Positions 30,494 through 39,119 of a stretch of DNA of 64,000 nucleotides are shown here, piece after piece. A program made the translations under genes and the position numbers. Origin of the DNA: Vibrio bathopelagicus (GTDB taxonomy: Bacteria > Pseudomonadota > Gammaproteobacteria > Enterobacterales > Vibrionaceae); NCBI RefSeq assembly GCF_014879975.1, contig NZ_CP062500.1, positions 806,001 through 870,000 of the forward strand, given 5' to 3'. Numbering within the stretch: the stretch's first letter is position 1; every line of letters starts with the position of its first letter. The notes beneath the pieces are model-generated. The model saw only the letters and a program-made list of their open reading frames with translations, ran no database searches and had not been told where the DNA came from.

Positions 30494-31540
30494 TTATTGC
30501 TGCTGAGTAACACAAACAGGCGCATTAATAGCTAAAGAGCATCCAGTATAGATGAGAGAGCCATCTTCAACATTTCGTTTGAATGACGTGATGTTGTTGG
30601 AGTGCTGGTTTGCGGCGATAAGCCATTGTCCGTCATTAGTGATATGAAAGTCGCGAGGGAACTTACCTTCCACATCGTAACTATCCACAAAAACGAGTTT
30701 CTGAGTGGTTGAATCGATTCTAAAACAACTGATTCTTGATTGATGTCGGCAAGACACATAAAGGAATTGCTCATCGGGCGATAGCTTAATTGCAGCCGCT
30801 GCTTCTCCTTTCTCCATGTTAGGAAGTACATCAACCTCTTCCACTACATTCCACACCCCTAAAGACTTTTCCAAAATCAATATCGTTTCAGAGAGTTCAC
30901 ACACTACATAGGCTCGATCTTCAGCTTGGTTAAATATTAGGTGACGAGGTCCATTCCCTGCTGGCACTTTGATAGATTGCATTGGCTCATCAAGGAACTC
31001 TTCTTGCTCTTCGTCAAAGCAATAAAAGTTGATTCGATCGGCTCCGAGATCGACGGTGACAAACTGAGGAGAATTCTTCAGAAAAAGACTTTGATGAGCA
31101 TGTGGGCCAGTTTGTCTTTCTGCATTAGGTCCAGAACCAACCATTTTTAGTGTTTTGAGCCGTTTATCGATATTGCCATTGATACTTAAACTAAAAATAT
31201 CAAATGTCCCTGATGAGTATTGCGATGTAATTGCAAACTTATTGTGGGGATCTATCGAGATATGACAAGGATGATTTCCTGAAATTAGCCCGGTATTTGA
31301 CGCTATTTTTGAATCAACATTCGGTATATGAATTAGCTGTGGTTTTATCTTTTGGTCAACTTCAGACGCAGTGTAGACCCCCAGCTTTGTCGTGGTGACG
31401 AACGAGGGGTTAGTGCAGGCCGCTATAAGCTCCAAAGACAACAGCGTTCCCGTTTCTAGATCTAACTGAGTTTGATATACACCTTGGCTTTTACTTGGAG
31501 AGTCTGTGTAGCAACCGATCGTTAAAGGGAGGGATTTCAT
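30494..31540 (-). CDS. Lactonase-family seven-bladed beta-propeller (6-phosphogluconolactonase-like)
   Basis: The 348-residue protein has no signal peptide and repeats the propeller pattern GPRHLIFN, AAIKLSPDEQFLYVSCR, FPRDFHITNDGQWLIAANQ. The latter two are typical of the YbhE/Pgl family, which hydrolyses 6-phosphogluconolactone in the pentose phosphate pathway. Other members act on different lactones or are muconate-cyclising enzymes, so the exact substrate is not certain. It is a single gene, convergent with ubiF and upstream (in coordinates) next to the tRNA array terminator. Confidence 0.8.
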   Translation of the reverse strand: MKSLPLTIGCYTDSPSKSQGVYQTQLDLETGTLLSLELIAACTNPSFVTTTKLGVYTASEVDQKIKPQLIHIPNVDSKIASNTGLISGNHPCHISIDPHNKFAITSQYSSGTFDIFSLSINGNIDKRLKTLKMVGSGPNAERQTGPHAHQSLFLKNSPQFVTVDLGADRINFYCFDEEQEEFLDEPMQSIKVPAGNGPRHLIFNQAEDRAYVVCELSETILILEKSLGVWNVVEEVDVLPNMEKGEAAAAIKLSPDEQFLYVSCRHQSRISCFRIDSTTQKLVFVDSYDVEGKFPRDFHITNDGQWLIAANQHSNNITSFKRNVEDGSLIYTGCSLAINAPVCVTQQQ

Positions 31541-31656
31541 AGGTAGTCATACTCAGTTAGAAAGTGGAGCTGACATTGTCTAATAAAATCGCAGTAAAAG
31601 TGAGGTTATAGAAGAGAATACTTGGTGACTTGGCTAGCAGATTTACATATTCCAGA

Positions 31657-31686
31657 TAAAACAAAACCCAGCTAAAAAGCTGGGTT
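31657..31686 (-). terminator. Terminator of the tRNA operon
   Basis: AACCCAGCT (31665-31673), loop AAAA, AGCTGGGTT (31678-31686). On the minus strand the stem is followed by TTGTTTTAT. It lies just after the last tRNA-Leu. Confidence 0.88.
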
Positions 31687-31697
31687 CTATTCAATAA

Positions 31698-31782
31698 TGG
31701 TGCGGTCGGAGAGACTTGAACTCTCACACCTCTCGGCGCCAGAACCTAAATCTGGTGCGTCTACCAATTCCGCCACGACCGC
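31698..31782 (-). tRNA. tRNA-Leu(TAG), copy 1
   Basis: 85 bases with an encoded CCA. Acceptor GCGGTCG pairs with CGACCGC; anticodon stem CCAGA/TCTGG encloses TTTAGGT, giving anticodon TAG. The long variable arm is typical of tRNA-Leu. Last gene of the array. Confidence 0.97.
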
Positions 31783-31859
31783 AGCAAATCTTTATAGTTA
31801 TATCGACATTGGTGATTCAATATAACGTTGTTTGTTCTTCTTCTTTCATAAAGAAAGAA

Positions 31860-31936
31860 TGGTGGCTACTGCGGGATTCGAACCTGCGACCCCATCATTA
31901 TGAGTGATGTGCTCTAACCAACTGAGCTAAGTAGCC
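31860..31936 (-). tRNA. tRNA-Met(CAT), elongator, copy 1
   Basis: 77 bases with encoded CCA. Acceptor GGCTACT pairs with AGTAGCC; anticodon loop CTCATAA. Close to the E. coli elongator tRNA-Met, not the initiator, and without features of the CAT-reading tRNA-Ile. Confidence 0.96.
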
Positions 31937-31987
31937 AATAATGAATTTTATGTATTCACTATTTTATCTCTAATTAAAGAGAAATAA

Positions 31988-32072
31988 TGGTGCGGTCGGA
32001 GAGATTTGAACTCTCACACCTCTCGGCGCCAGAACCTAAATCTGGTGCGTCTACCAATTCCGCCACGACCGC
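31988..32072 (-). tRNA. tRNA-Leu(TAG), copy 2 (T-loop variant)
   Basis: As the other Leu copies, but the T loop reads TTCAAAT instead of TTCAAGT: one base change at plus-strand position 32005 region. The change is in the loop and should not disturb pairing. Confidence 0.96.
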
Positions 32073-32140
32073 AGCAAAGCTTTTACTCTAGCGAAGAGTA
32101 TAGTTAAGAAGACTTATGGTTTGTCTAAGTAACGTTGTAA

Positions 32141-32214
32141 TGGCTGGGCTACCTGGATTCGAACCAGGAATGCTGGCATCAAAAGCCAGTGCCTTACCGC
32201 TTGGCGATAGCCCA
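32141..32214 (-). tRNA. tRNA-Gln(TTG), copy 1 (one-base-shorter variable loop)
   Basis: 74 bases with CCA. Anticodon stem CTGGC/GCCAG encloses TTTTGAT, anticodon TTG. The variable loop is CATT, against CATTC in copies 3-6, so this gene is one base shorter. All stems stay intact. Confidence 0.94.
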
Positions 32215-32243
32215 ACAGGATATCAATTAAGATATCTAAATAA

Positions 32244-32328
32244 TGGTGCGGTCGGAGAGACTTGAACTCTCACACCTCTCGGCGCCAGAACCTAAATCTG
32301 GTGCGTCTACCAATTCCGCCACGACCGC
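32244..32328 (-). tRNA. tRNA-Leu(TAG), copy 3
   Basis: 85 bases, identical to copy 1 by eye, anticodon TAG, CCA encoded. Confidence 0.97.
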
Positions 32329-32421
32329 AGCAAATCTTTATAGTTATATCGACATTGGTGATTCAATATAACGTTGTGCTCTTGGTTGTTTACCTAAATA
32401 AGAAACAAAGAGTTTTAATAG

Positions 32422-32495
32422 TGGCTGGGCTACCTGGATTCGAACCAGGAATGCTGGCATCAAAAGCCAGTGCCTTACCGCTTGGCGATAGCCCA
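32422..32495 (-). tRNA. tRNA-Gln(TTG), copy 2 (one-base-shorter variable loop)
   Basis: 74 bases with the same CATT variable loop as copy 1. Anticodon TTG, CCA encoded. Confidence 0.94.
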
Positions 32496-32525
32496 ACAAT
32501 GATATCAATTAAGATATCTAAATAA

Positions 32526-32610
32526 TGGTGCGGTCGGAGAGACTTGAACTCTCACACCTCTCGGCGCCAGAACCTAAATCTGGTGCGTCTACCAATTCCG
32601 CCACGACCGC
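32526..32610 (-). tRNA. tRNA-Leu(TAG), copy 4
   Basis: 85 bases, identical to copy 1 by eye. Confidence 0.97.
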
Positions 32611-32703
32611 AGCAAATCTTTATAGTTATATCGACATTGGTGATTCAATATAACGTTGTGCTCTTGGTTGTTTACCTAAATAAGAAACAAAGAGTTTTAA
32701 TAG

Positions 32704-32778
32704 TGGCTGGGCTACCTGGATTCGAACCAGGGAATGCTGGCATCAAAAGCCAGTGCCTTACCGCTTGGCGATAGCCCA
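32704..32778 (-). tRNA. tRNA-Gln(TTG), copy 3
   Basis: 75 bases, standard five-base variable loop CATTC, anticodon TTG, CCA encoded. Confidence 0.97.
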
Positions 32779-32808
32779 ACAATGATATCAATTAAGATAT
32801 CTAAATAA

Positions 32809-32893
32809 TGGTGCGGTCGGAGAGACTTGAACTCTCACACCTCTCGGCGCCAGAACCTAAATCTGGTGCGTCTACCAATTCCGCCACGACCGC
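32809..32893 (-). tRNA. tRNA-Leu(TAG), copy 5
   Basis: 85 bases, identical to copy 1 by eye. With Met copy 2 and Leu copy 6 it repeats the Leu-Met-Leu order of copies 1, 1 and 2 at an offset of 1111 bases. Confidence 0.97.
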
Positions 32894-32970
32894 AGCAAAT
32901 CTTTATAGTTATATCGACATTGGTGATTCAATATAACGTTGTTTGTTCTTCTTCTTTCATAAAGAAAGAA

Positions 32971-33047
32971 TGGTGGCTACTGCGGGATTCGAACCTGCGA
33001 CCCCATCATTATGAGTGATGTGCTCTAACCAACTGAGCTAAGTAGCC
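32971..33047 (-). tRNA. tRNA-Met(CAT), elongator, copy 2
   Basis: 77 bases, same sequence and same flanking spacers as Met copy 1. Confidence 0.96.
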
Positions 33048-33098
33048 AATAATGAATTTTATGTATTCACTATTTTATCTCTAATTAAAGAGAAATAA

Positions 33099-33183
33099 TG
33101 GTGCGGTCGGAGAGACTTGAACTCTCACACCTCTCGGCGCCAGAACCTAAATCTGGTGCGTCTACCAATTCCGCCACGACCGC
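33099..33183 (-). tRNA. tRNA-Leu(TAG), copy 6
   Basis: 85 bases, standard sequence with TTCAAGT T loop. Confidence 0.97.
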
Positions 33184-33276
33184 AGCAAATCTTTATAGTT
33201 ATATCGACATTGGTGATTCAATATAACGTTGTGCTCTTGGTTGTTTACCTAAATAAGAAACAAAGAGTTTTAATAG

Positions 33277-33351
33277 TGGCTGGGCTACCTGGATTCGAAC
33301 CAGGGAATGCTGGCATCAAAAGCCAGTGCCTTACCGCTTGGCGATAGCCCA
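33277..33351 (-). tRNA. tRNA-Gln(TTG), copy 4
   Basis: 75 bases, standard sequence. Confidence 0.97.
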
Positions 33352-33381
33352 ACAATGATATCAATTAAGATATCTAAATAA

Positions 33382-33466
33382 TGGTGCGGTCGGAGAGACT
33401 TGAACTCTCACACCTCTCGGCGCCAGAACCTAAATCTGGTGCGTCTACCAATTCCGCCACGACCGC
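33382..33466 (-). tRNA. tRNA-Leu(TAG), copy 7
   Basis: 85 bases, standard sequence. The spacer to Gln copy 5 is the rarer type, shared only with the Leu copy 2 to Gln copy 1 spacer. Confidence 0.97.
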
Positions 33467-33534
33467 AGCAAAGCTTTTACTCTAGCGAAGAGTATAGTTA
33501 AGAAGACTTATGGTTTGTCTAAGTAACGTTGTAA

Positions 33535-33609
33535 TGGCTGGGCTACCTGGATTCGAACCAGGGAATGCTGGCATCAAAAGCCAGTGCCTTACCGCTTGGC
33601 GATAGCCCA
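33535..33609 (-). tRNA. tRNA-Gln(TTG), copy 5
   Basis: 75 bases, standard sequence with CATTC variable loop, although its flanks match those of the shorter copy 1. Confidence 0.97.
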
Positions 33610-33638
33610 ACAGGATATCAATTAAGATATCTAAATAA

Positions 33639-33723
33639 TGGTGCGGTCGGAGAGACTTGAACTCTCACACCTCTCGGCGCCAGAACCTAAATCTGGTGCG
33701 TCTACCAATTCCGCCACGACCGC
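33639..33723 (-). tRNA. tRNA-Leu(TAG), copy 8
   Basis: 85 bases, standard sequence. Confidence 0.97.
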
Positions 33724-33800
33724 AGCAAATCTTTATAGTTATATCGACATTGGTGATTCAATATAACGTTGTTTGTTCTTCTTCTTTCATAAAGAAAGAA

Positions 33801-33877
33801 TGGTGGCTACTGCGGGATTCGAACCTGCGACCCCATCATTATGAGTGATGTGCTCTAACCAACTGAGCTAAGTAGCC
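33801..33877 (-). tRNA. tRNA-Met(CAT), elongator, copy 3
   Basis: 77 bases, standard sequence. The spacer on its higher-coordinate side is unique and holds an ATTATCTTT/AAAGATAAT hairpin. Confidence 0.96.
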
Positions 33878-33954
33878 ATCTGAGAGCGAAGTAATATAAT
33901 ATAATCTCGCTTTCAATGCCATTATCTTTTTAAAGATAATCACACTTTAAATTG

Positions 33955-34029
33955 TGGCTGGGCTACCTGGATTCGAACCAGGGAATGCTGGCATCAAAAG
34001 CCAGTGCCTTACCGCTTGGCGATAGCCCA
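33955..34029 (-). tRNA. tRNA-Gln(TTG), copy 6
   Basis: 75 bases, standard sequence; third gene from the promoter. Confidence 0.97.
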
Positions 34030-34034
34030 ACAAT

Positions 34035-34052
34035 GATGTCAATTAAGACATC
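34035..34052 (-). other. Spacer hairpin with compensatory changes
   Basis: GATGTC-AATTAA-GACATC lies between Gln copy 6 and Leu copy 9. The other five Gln-Leu spacers (32219-32236, 32501-32518, 32784-32801, 33357-33374, 33614-33631) read GATATC-AATTAA-GATATC. Both forms pair over six bases, so the two differences compensate each other. A role in tRNA processing is inferred. Confidence 0.7.
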
Positions 34053-34058
34053 TCAATA

Positions 34059-34143
34059 TGGTGCGGTCGGAGAGACTTGAACTCTCACACCTCTCGGCGC
34101 CAGAACCTAAATCTGGTGCGTCTACCAATTCCGCCACGACCGC
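34059..34143 (-). tRNA. tRNA-Leu(TAG), copy 9
   Basis: 85 bases, standard sequence; second gene from the promoter. The spacer to Gln copy 6 carries the covarying hairpin. Confidence 0.97.
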
Positions 34144-34209
34144 TTTATTTCCTAAAAACTCTTTGTTGTCAAAAGACATACGTTATTAACAAACAGAGTG
34201 CTTAGGGAA

Positions 34210-34286
34210 TGGTGGCTACTGCGGGATTCGAACCTGCGACCCCATCATTATGAGTGATGTGCTCTAACCAACTGAGCTAAGTAGCC
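34210..34286 (-). tRNA. tRNA-Met(CAT), elongator, copy 4 (first gene of the operon)
   Basis: 77 bases, standard sequence; nearest the promoter, as metT is in the E. coli operon. Confidence 0.96.
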
Positions 34287-34334
34287 ATTTCCAAATTGTC
34301 GTTCATTTTGAAACGTTGCCGCTTCGTTGTGAAC

Positions 34335-34380
34335 GGGGCGCATTATGCGGAGTTGAGTGAAACCCGTCAACTTTTTTTTT
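34335..34380 (-). promoter_or_regulatory. Promoter of the tRNA operon with stringent-type discriminator
   Basis: On the minus strand TTGACG (34365-34370) and CATAAT (34342-34347) are 17 bases apart. An A-run just upstream resembles an UP element, and GCGCCCC follows the -10 box, a GC-rich discriminator typical of stable-RNA promoters repressed by ppGpp. The first tRNA starts about 50 bases downstream. Confidence 0.85.
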
Positions 34381-34514
34381 GAATAAATCACGAATAAACA
34401 TCTGTTCGGTTTCTTTTTAGTCAAAGAGGCGTATTTGTCAGCAAAAAATAGGTTCAAATGCCGATATATATAGGAAGTTAAGTTTTGGATACGAAGCTCT
34501 TTAGAAAGAGCGAA

Positions 34515-34550
34515 AACGAAAAAGGCCAGTGAATTCACTGGCCTTTTATT
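34515..34550 (-). terminator. Terminator after ychF
   Basis: AAAGGCCAGTG, loop AATT, CACTGGCCTTT, with A and T flanks. It stops ychF before the tRNA promoter. Confidence 0.9.
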
Positions 34551-34566
34551 AGATGTTTATCGGTAA

Positions 34567-35658
34567 TTAAACGTTGAAACGGAAGTGAACAACATCGCCA
34601 TCTTTAACGATGTATTCTTTGCCTTCAAGACGCCATTTACCTGCATCTTTTGCTCCGCTTTCACCGCCAAATTCGATGAAATGTTCGTAACCAACCACTT
34701 CTGCACGGATGAAACCTTTCTCGAAGTCGGTGTGGATCTTACCGGCTGCTTGCGGTGCTGTCGCACCGATAGGAATAGTCCAAGCACGAACTTCTTTAAC
34801 ACCTGCTGTGAAGTAGGTTTGAAGAGTTAGTAGCTCGTAACCAGAGCGGATCACTCGGTTAAGGCCTGGTTCTTCGATACCCATGTCTGCTAGGAACTCT
34901 TCACGATCTTCATCGTCAAGCTCAGAAAGCTCAGATTCGATTGCAGCACACACAGCAACAACAACGTTGTTCTCTTTTTCTGCATACTCGCGAACGGCGT
35001 CTAGGTAAGGGTTGTTTTCGAAACCATCTTCAGCAACGTTTGCGATGTACATTGTCGGCTTAAGTGTTAGGAAGTTAAGGTAGTCGATTGCTGCGACTTC
35101 TTCTTTGCCCAGTTCAACAGTACGAGCCATACCACCTTCAGTCAGGATCGGTAGTAGCTTTTCAAGAACTGTAGTTTCAAACTTAGCGTCTTTATCTCCG
35201 CCTTTTGCTTTTTTAGCATTGCGGAAGATCGCACGTTCACAGCTATCTAGATCGGCAAGAGCAAGCTCAAGGTTGATCACTTCGATATCTTCGATAGGAG
35301 ATACTTTGCCAGAAACGTGAACGATGTTTTCGTTTTCAAAGCAGCGTACAACGTGACCGATAGCGTCAGTTTCGCGGATGTTAGCTAGGAATTTGTTACC
35401 TAGACCTTCACCTTTAGATGCGCCAGCAACTAGGCCTGCGATGTCTACGAATTCCATTGTCGTTGGAAGGATCTTCTGTGGATTAACAATTTTTGCTAAT
35501 GCATCTAAGCGTAGATCTGGAACCGGAACGATACCTGTGTTTGGTTCGATCGTACAAAATGGAAAGTTTGCTGCTTCGATGCCTGCTTTAGTCAGTGCGT
35601 TAAACAGAGTTGACTTACCAACGTTTGGTAGACCAACGATGCCACATTTAAAACCCAT
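34567..35658 (-). CDS. ychF: Redox-regulated ATPase/GTPase YchF (OLA1 type)
   Basis: The 363-residue P-loop protein is an Obg-related ATPase that binds ribosomes. The P-loop is GLPNVGKST at residues 8-16. The switch II region is [19 protein letters not shown], and a TGS domain lies near residues 278-360. The start [12 protein letters not shown] at 35658 is chosen over an upstream ATG giving 20 more residues, because every family member begins here. It lies ten bases after pth, as in E. coli. Confidence 0.97.
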   Translation of the reverse strand: MGFKCGIVGLPNVGKSTLFNALTKAGIEAANFPFCTIEPNTGIVPVPDLRLDALAKIVNPQKILPTTMEFVDIAGLVAGASKGEGLGNKFLANIRETDAIGHVVRCFENENIVHVSGKVSPIEDIEVINLELALADLDSCERAIFRNAKKAKGGDKDAKFETTVLEKLLPILTEGGMARTVELGKEEVAAIDYLNFLTLKPTMYIANVAEDGFENNPYLDAVREYAEKENNVVVAVCAAIESELSELDDEDREEFLADMGIEEPGLNRVIRSGYELLTLQTYFTAGVKEVRAWTIPIGATAPQAAGKIHTDFEKGFIRAEVVGYEHFIEFGGESGAKDAGKWRLEGKEYIVKDGDVVHFRFNV

Positions 35659-35668
35659 GATATAAACC

Positions 35669-36259
35669 TTATTCTGCTTTGAACGTATGTAAGCGATTTT
35701 GTGCTTTTGGTAGGCCATCTTTTAATAAGATGTCTAGGCTGCGAACCGATTCGTCAACGACAGCCTCGATACACTCTTGCTCTTTAGCTGGAGCTTTGCC
35801 TAATACATAACCTGCAACTTTATCTTTGTGTCCCGGATGGCCAATGCCTAACCTAAGACGATAGAATTCTTTATTGTTACCCTGCTTGCTGATGATGTCT
35901 TTTAGGCCATTGTGCCCGCCATGACCACCACCTTTTTTAAACTTACCAATACCAGGAGGGAGGTCTAACTCATCGTGAGCCACCATGATCTCTTCGGGTT
36001 TAATTTGGTAGAACTTTGCCAGTGCTGCAACAGCTTTCCCGGATAAGTTCATAAAAGTCGTTGGGATCAGCAAACGAAGATCTTCACCATGAACCATAAT
36101 ACGACCCGTTAGGCCAAAGAACTTTGGTTCGTTCTTCAGTGTCACGTTGTGTACACGTGCTAATTCTTCAACTACCCAAGCACCCGCATTGTGGCGAGTC
36201 TTGGCGTATTCTGGACCTGGATTAGCCAGTCCAACGAGAAGTTTTATTTGTTGGCTCAA
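35669..36259 (-). CDS. pth: Peptidyl-tRNA hydrolase
   Basis: This 196-residue esterase frees tRNA from peptidyl-tRNA dropped by ribosomes. Catalytic His is in KTRHNAGAW near residue 22 and Asp in [11 protein letters not shown] near residue 95. The [12 protein letters not shown] motif is present. Length matches E. coli Pth (194). It is cotranscribed with ychF. Confidence 0.97.
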
Positions 36260-36387
36260 GGTATGGATCTCTCTTGGGATTTCAAAAAGCGCCGTATGAT
36301 ATCACAGTTTATGAAAAAGGTGCGAGCTAGCTGATAGCAACTCAATGATTCGAAACTGTGGTCAAATTAACTTTGTGGTCGTTAGAT

Positions 36388-36420
36388 ATAAAAAAAGCAC
36401 TTCATCGAATGAAGTGCTTA
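36388..36420 (-). terminator. Terminator after prs
   Basis: AAGCACTTCAT, loop CGA, ATGAAGTGCTT, followed on the minus strand by a T-run. Confidence 0.9.
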
Positions 36421-36467
36421 ATATCTTTTTCAGATTGTTCTGCTAAAGCAAAGCTATAGAGCTTTGA

Positions 36468-37412
36468 TTAGTTGAACATCGCAGAGATAGACTCTTCGTT
36501 GCTGATACGACGAATCGCTTCAGCAAGCATGCGAGAAAGGCTTAGCTCAGTCACTTTACCTGTCGCGGCCATCTCTGGAGAAAGCTTGATTGAATCAGTA
36601 ACAATAACTTGGTCTAGAACTGAATTGCGGATGTTTTCTGCAGCAGTACCAGAGAATACAGCGTGAGTAGCGTAAGCGAATACACGCTTAGCACCGCGCT
36701 CTTTAAGCGCTTCAGCTGCTTTACATAGTGTGCCACCAGTATCGATCATGTCATCAACGATCACACAGTCGCGACCTTCAACATCACCGATTAGGTTCAT
36801 AACTTCAGAAACGTTAGCACGTGGACGACGCTTATCAACGATAGCGATGTCAACATCACCTAGCGCTTTAGCCGTTGCACGAGCACGTACAACACCACCA
36901 AGGTCTGGAGAAACCACAACTGGGTTTTCTAGGCCACGGTTTGCCATGTCTTCTAGAAGAACTGGAGTGCCGAAAATATTATCAACAGGTACATCGAAGA
37001 AGCCTTGGATTTGCTCTGCGTGTAGGTCGATAGTCAAAACGCGGTCAACGCCAACGTTAGAAAGGAAATCTGCAACAACTTTTGCAGTAATAGGCACACG
37101 AGCAGAACGTACACGACGATCTTGACGGGCATAACCGAAGTAAGGGATTACAGCAGTAATACGGCCAGCTGAAGCACGGCGCATTGCGTCAATCATTACC
37201 ACCAATTCCATTAGGTTGTCATTGGTTGGTGCACAAGTTGATTGAATCAGGAATACATCGCTACCACGAACGTTTTCATTGATTTGAACAGCGACTTCGC
37301 CATCAGAAAAACGGTCTACAGTAGCATCTCCAAGAGAGATGTATAGACGATCAGCAATACGTTGGGCTAGTTCAGGTGTTGCGTTACCAGCAAATAGCTT
37401 CATATCAGGCAC
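36468..37412 (-). CDS. prs: Ribose-phosphate pyrophosphokinase
   Basis: The 314-residue enzyme makes PRPP from ribose 5-phosphate and ATP, feeding purine, pyrimidine, His, Trp and NAD synthesis. The signature [11 protein letters not shown] near residue 129 and the PRPP-binding loop [12 protein letters not shown] near residues 217-228 are intact. It follows ispE after 27 bases in the lolB-ispE-prs operon, the E. coli order. Confidence 0.98.
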   Translation of the reverse strand: MPDMKLFAGNATPELAQRIADRLYISLGDATVDRFSDGEVAVQINENVRGSDVFLIQSTCAPTNDNLMELVVMIDAMRRASAGRITAVIPYFGYARQDRRVRSARVPITAKVVADFLSNVGVDRVLTIDLHAEQIQGFFDVPVDNIFGTPVLLEDMANRGLENPVVVSPDLGGVVRARATAKALGDVDIAIVDKRRPRANVSEVMNLIGDVEGRDCVIVDDMIDTGGTLCKAAEALKERGAKRVFAYATHAVFSGTAAENIRNSVLDQVIVTDSIKLSPEMAATGKVTELSLSRMLAEAIRRISNEESISAMFN

Positions 37413-37439
37413 GGTGGAAACCTCGGGTTGCGTCCAGTT

Positions 37440-38315
37440 TTAAATAGATTGTGGGTGGGCTGATTGGTATTCAGCCAACGTTTCTTTTAAAGGCGAAACA
37501 TTTCGTCCTTCAGCAATAAATGCAGAAACAGTGTCAGGCAGTTGTTCTAGAACCAATTCAGCTTCTTTTTTGCTGCTAAATTCAGCAAAAATGCACGAAC
37601 CAGTGCCAGTCAATCTCGACGGCGCGTATTGTAGCAGCCATGAAAGTTGCTTATCAACCTCTGGGTACAGCATTCGCACAATTTTTTCGCAATCGTTTAC
37701 GTATTCTTGCTCTAGAAGCGTTGCTAGTGCTCGCTTTGGCGTATTTCGAGTTAATTCTGAATGTGTGAATATGTCGACAGTTGCTATGCTCACTTGAGGC
37801 TTAACGACGAGATACCATTTTTCATCCGGATTAGCGGGTTGTAATTGTTCACCAACACCTTCAGCAAAGGCGGCGTGTCCACGTACAAATACAGGAACGT
37901 CTGCACCAAGCTTTAAGCCAATCTCTGCTAATTGGTCATCACACAGGTTGAGTTGCCATAAATGGTTGAGAGCGACCAACACGGTTGCGGCATTTGAAGA
38001 ACCTCCGCCAATGCCACCTCCCATAGGAAGCACTTTCTTTAACTCAATATCCGCACCGAAAGTCGTCGACGTATATTGTTGAAGAGCAGTAGCGGCTTTC
38101 CAAATTAGGTTATCTTCTGTCGCAACGCCTGGAATTTCAGGCGTTATTGTAATTGAATTCGACTCTTGATTTGCGGTAACCGTAAGTTCATCGCCAAAGT
38201 CAACAAACTGAAATAGGGTCTGAAGTTCGTGATAGCCATTGTCGCGTCGGCCAGTAATATAGAGAAATAAATTCAGCTTAGCTGGCGAAGGCCAGTGCGT
38301 TGGCGTTGTTATCAT
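37440..38315 (-). CDS. ispE: 4-diphosphocytidyl-2-C-methyl-D-erythritol kinase
   Basis: This 291-residue GHMP kinase phosphorylates CDP-methylerythritol in the non-mevalonate isoprenoid pathway. [17 protein letters not shown] is the N-terminal signature and [14 protein letters not shown] the ATP-binding loop near residue 100. The start at 38315 is chosen because its ATG overlaps the lolB TGA (ATGA), a common coupling arrangement, and fits the E. coli N-terminus. An ATG five codons upstream is possible but would overlap lolB further. Confidence 0.96.
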   Translation of the reverse strand: MITTPTHWPSPAKLNLFLYITGRRDNGYHELQTLFQFVDFGDELTVTANQESNSITITPEIPGVATEDNLIWKAATALQQYTSTTFGADIELKKVLPMGGGIGGGSSNAATVLVALNHLWQLNLCDDQLAEIGLKLGADVPVFVRGHAAFAEGVGEQLQPANPDEKWYLVVKPQVSIATVDIFTHSELTRNTPKRALATLLEQEYVNDCEKIVRMLYPEVDKQLSWLLQYAPSRLTGTGSCIFAEFSSKKEAELVLEQLPDTVSAFIAEGRNVSPLKETLAEYQSAHPQSI

Positions 38316-38959
38316 TTTTTCAGTGTCCACTTCGAAACTACAATGTTGATTTTGTTCTCGTCTTGCTTGAATGACAATCGAGTAGGTAGTGGGATTGTCT
38401 CTACCTTTGTGTTGTCTTCATCAGATAGTTGCTTAGTCGGTATCTCTGTATTTCGGTAATTGTCAAAATTCAGTGTCCATAATTGACTGCTGACTTGTTT
38501 AGACAGAGATTCAAGAGTGTTGGTGGCGCTTAATTGGTAGCTGTCTGCTTGGTCGGGAATACCAAGGAACCATTGTGGCAGGTGATCAATAGGGATCTGC
38601 AATCCAGTAAGTTGTTCTACCAATACAGATGCACTTGCGTCAGTGAATACCTGATCATCATAAGTGACAACCTTGGCACCCGAACTATCAATTGTGAGAT
38701 TCAAGGCGGTTTGACCAAGGAAAGTGGTCAGCCTTAATTGGCTTTGATTTGGAGAATGCTTCCAAATGAAGTTAAGGCTTTGGCGTTGCTCTGGAGAAAT
38801 GTAAGCGAGCTTGCCTGAGGCTTGGTAGTTTTCTATCTGTAGAAGCCGTTTTTGGTGACTTTGCCACTCAACGCTGGTCGGTTGTTCTGGTATAGACGAG
38901 CAACCCACCATAATAATGGTCATAAAAATAAGAGACGTGATTTTACGAAGCTTGCTCAT
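38312..38959 (-). CDS. lolB: Outer-membrane lipoprotein receptor LolB
   Basis: The 215-residue lipoprotein takes lipoproteins from the carrier LolA and inserts them in the outer membrane. The lipobox IMVGC puts the lipidated Cys at residue 20. The mature half-barrel shows [22 protein letters not shown] LolB sequence. The gene overlaps ispE by four bases and is divergent from hemA, both as in E. coli. Confidence 0.94.
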   Translation of the reverse strand: MSKLRKITSLIFMTIIMVGCSSIPEQPTSVEWQSHQKRLLQIENYQASGKLAYISPEQRQSLNFIWKHSPNQSQLRLTTFLGQTALNLTIDSSGAKVVTYDDQVFTDASASVLVEQLTGLQIPIDHLPQWFLGIPDQADSYQLSATNTLESLSKQVSSQLWTLNFDNYRNTEIPTKQLSDEDNTKVETIPLPTRLSFKQDENKINIVVSKWTLKK

Positions 38960-39119
38960 ATTTGCTCACAACTTGTTCAAATTTATCTAAAAAACGCTTC
39001 AACTATAGCATTGAATTCACGAACTCAGGAAAACAAATCCCGCTTGCTCTTTAAATAGAGCCATGCATCAAGTAAAATTCGCCCCTTGTTTCCATTCCCT
39101 GATCGAGAACTTCTGATAC

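Noticed and set aside
31716..33848. Several repeated plus-strand open frames of 63-87 codons with the same start
   Set aside because: They run antisense across tRNA-Leu genes and spacers and repeat only because the tRNA genes repeat. No ribosome-binding sites; not proteins.
31690..34290. Regular repeat array that could be mistaken for a CRISPR
   Set aside because: The repeats are full tRNA genes with cloverleaf pairing and encoded CCA; spacers are themselves repeated, and no cas genes are near.
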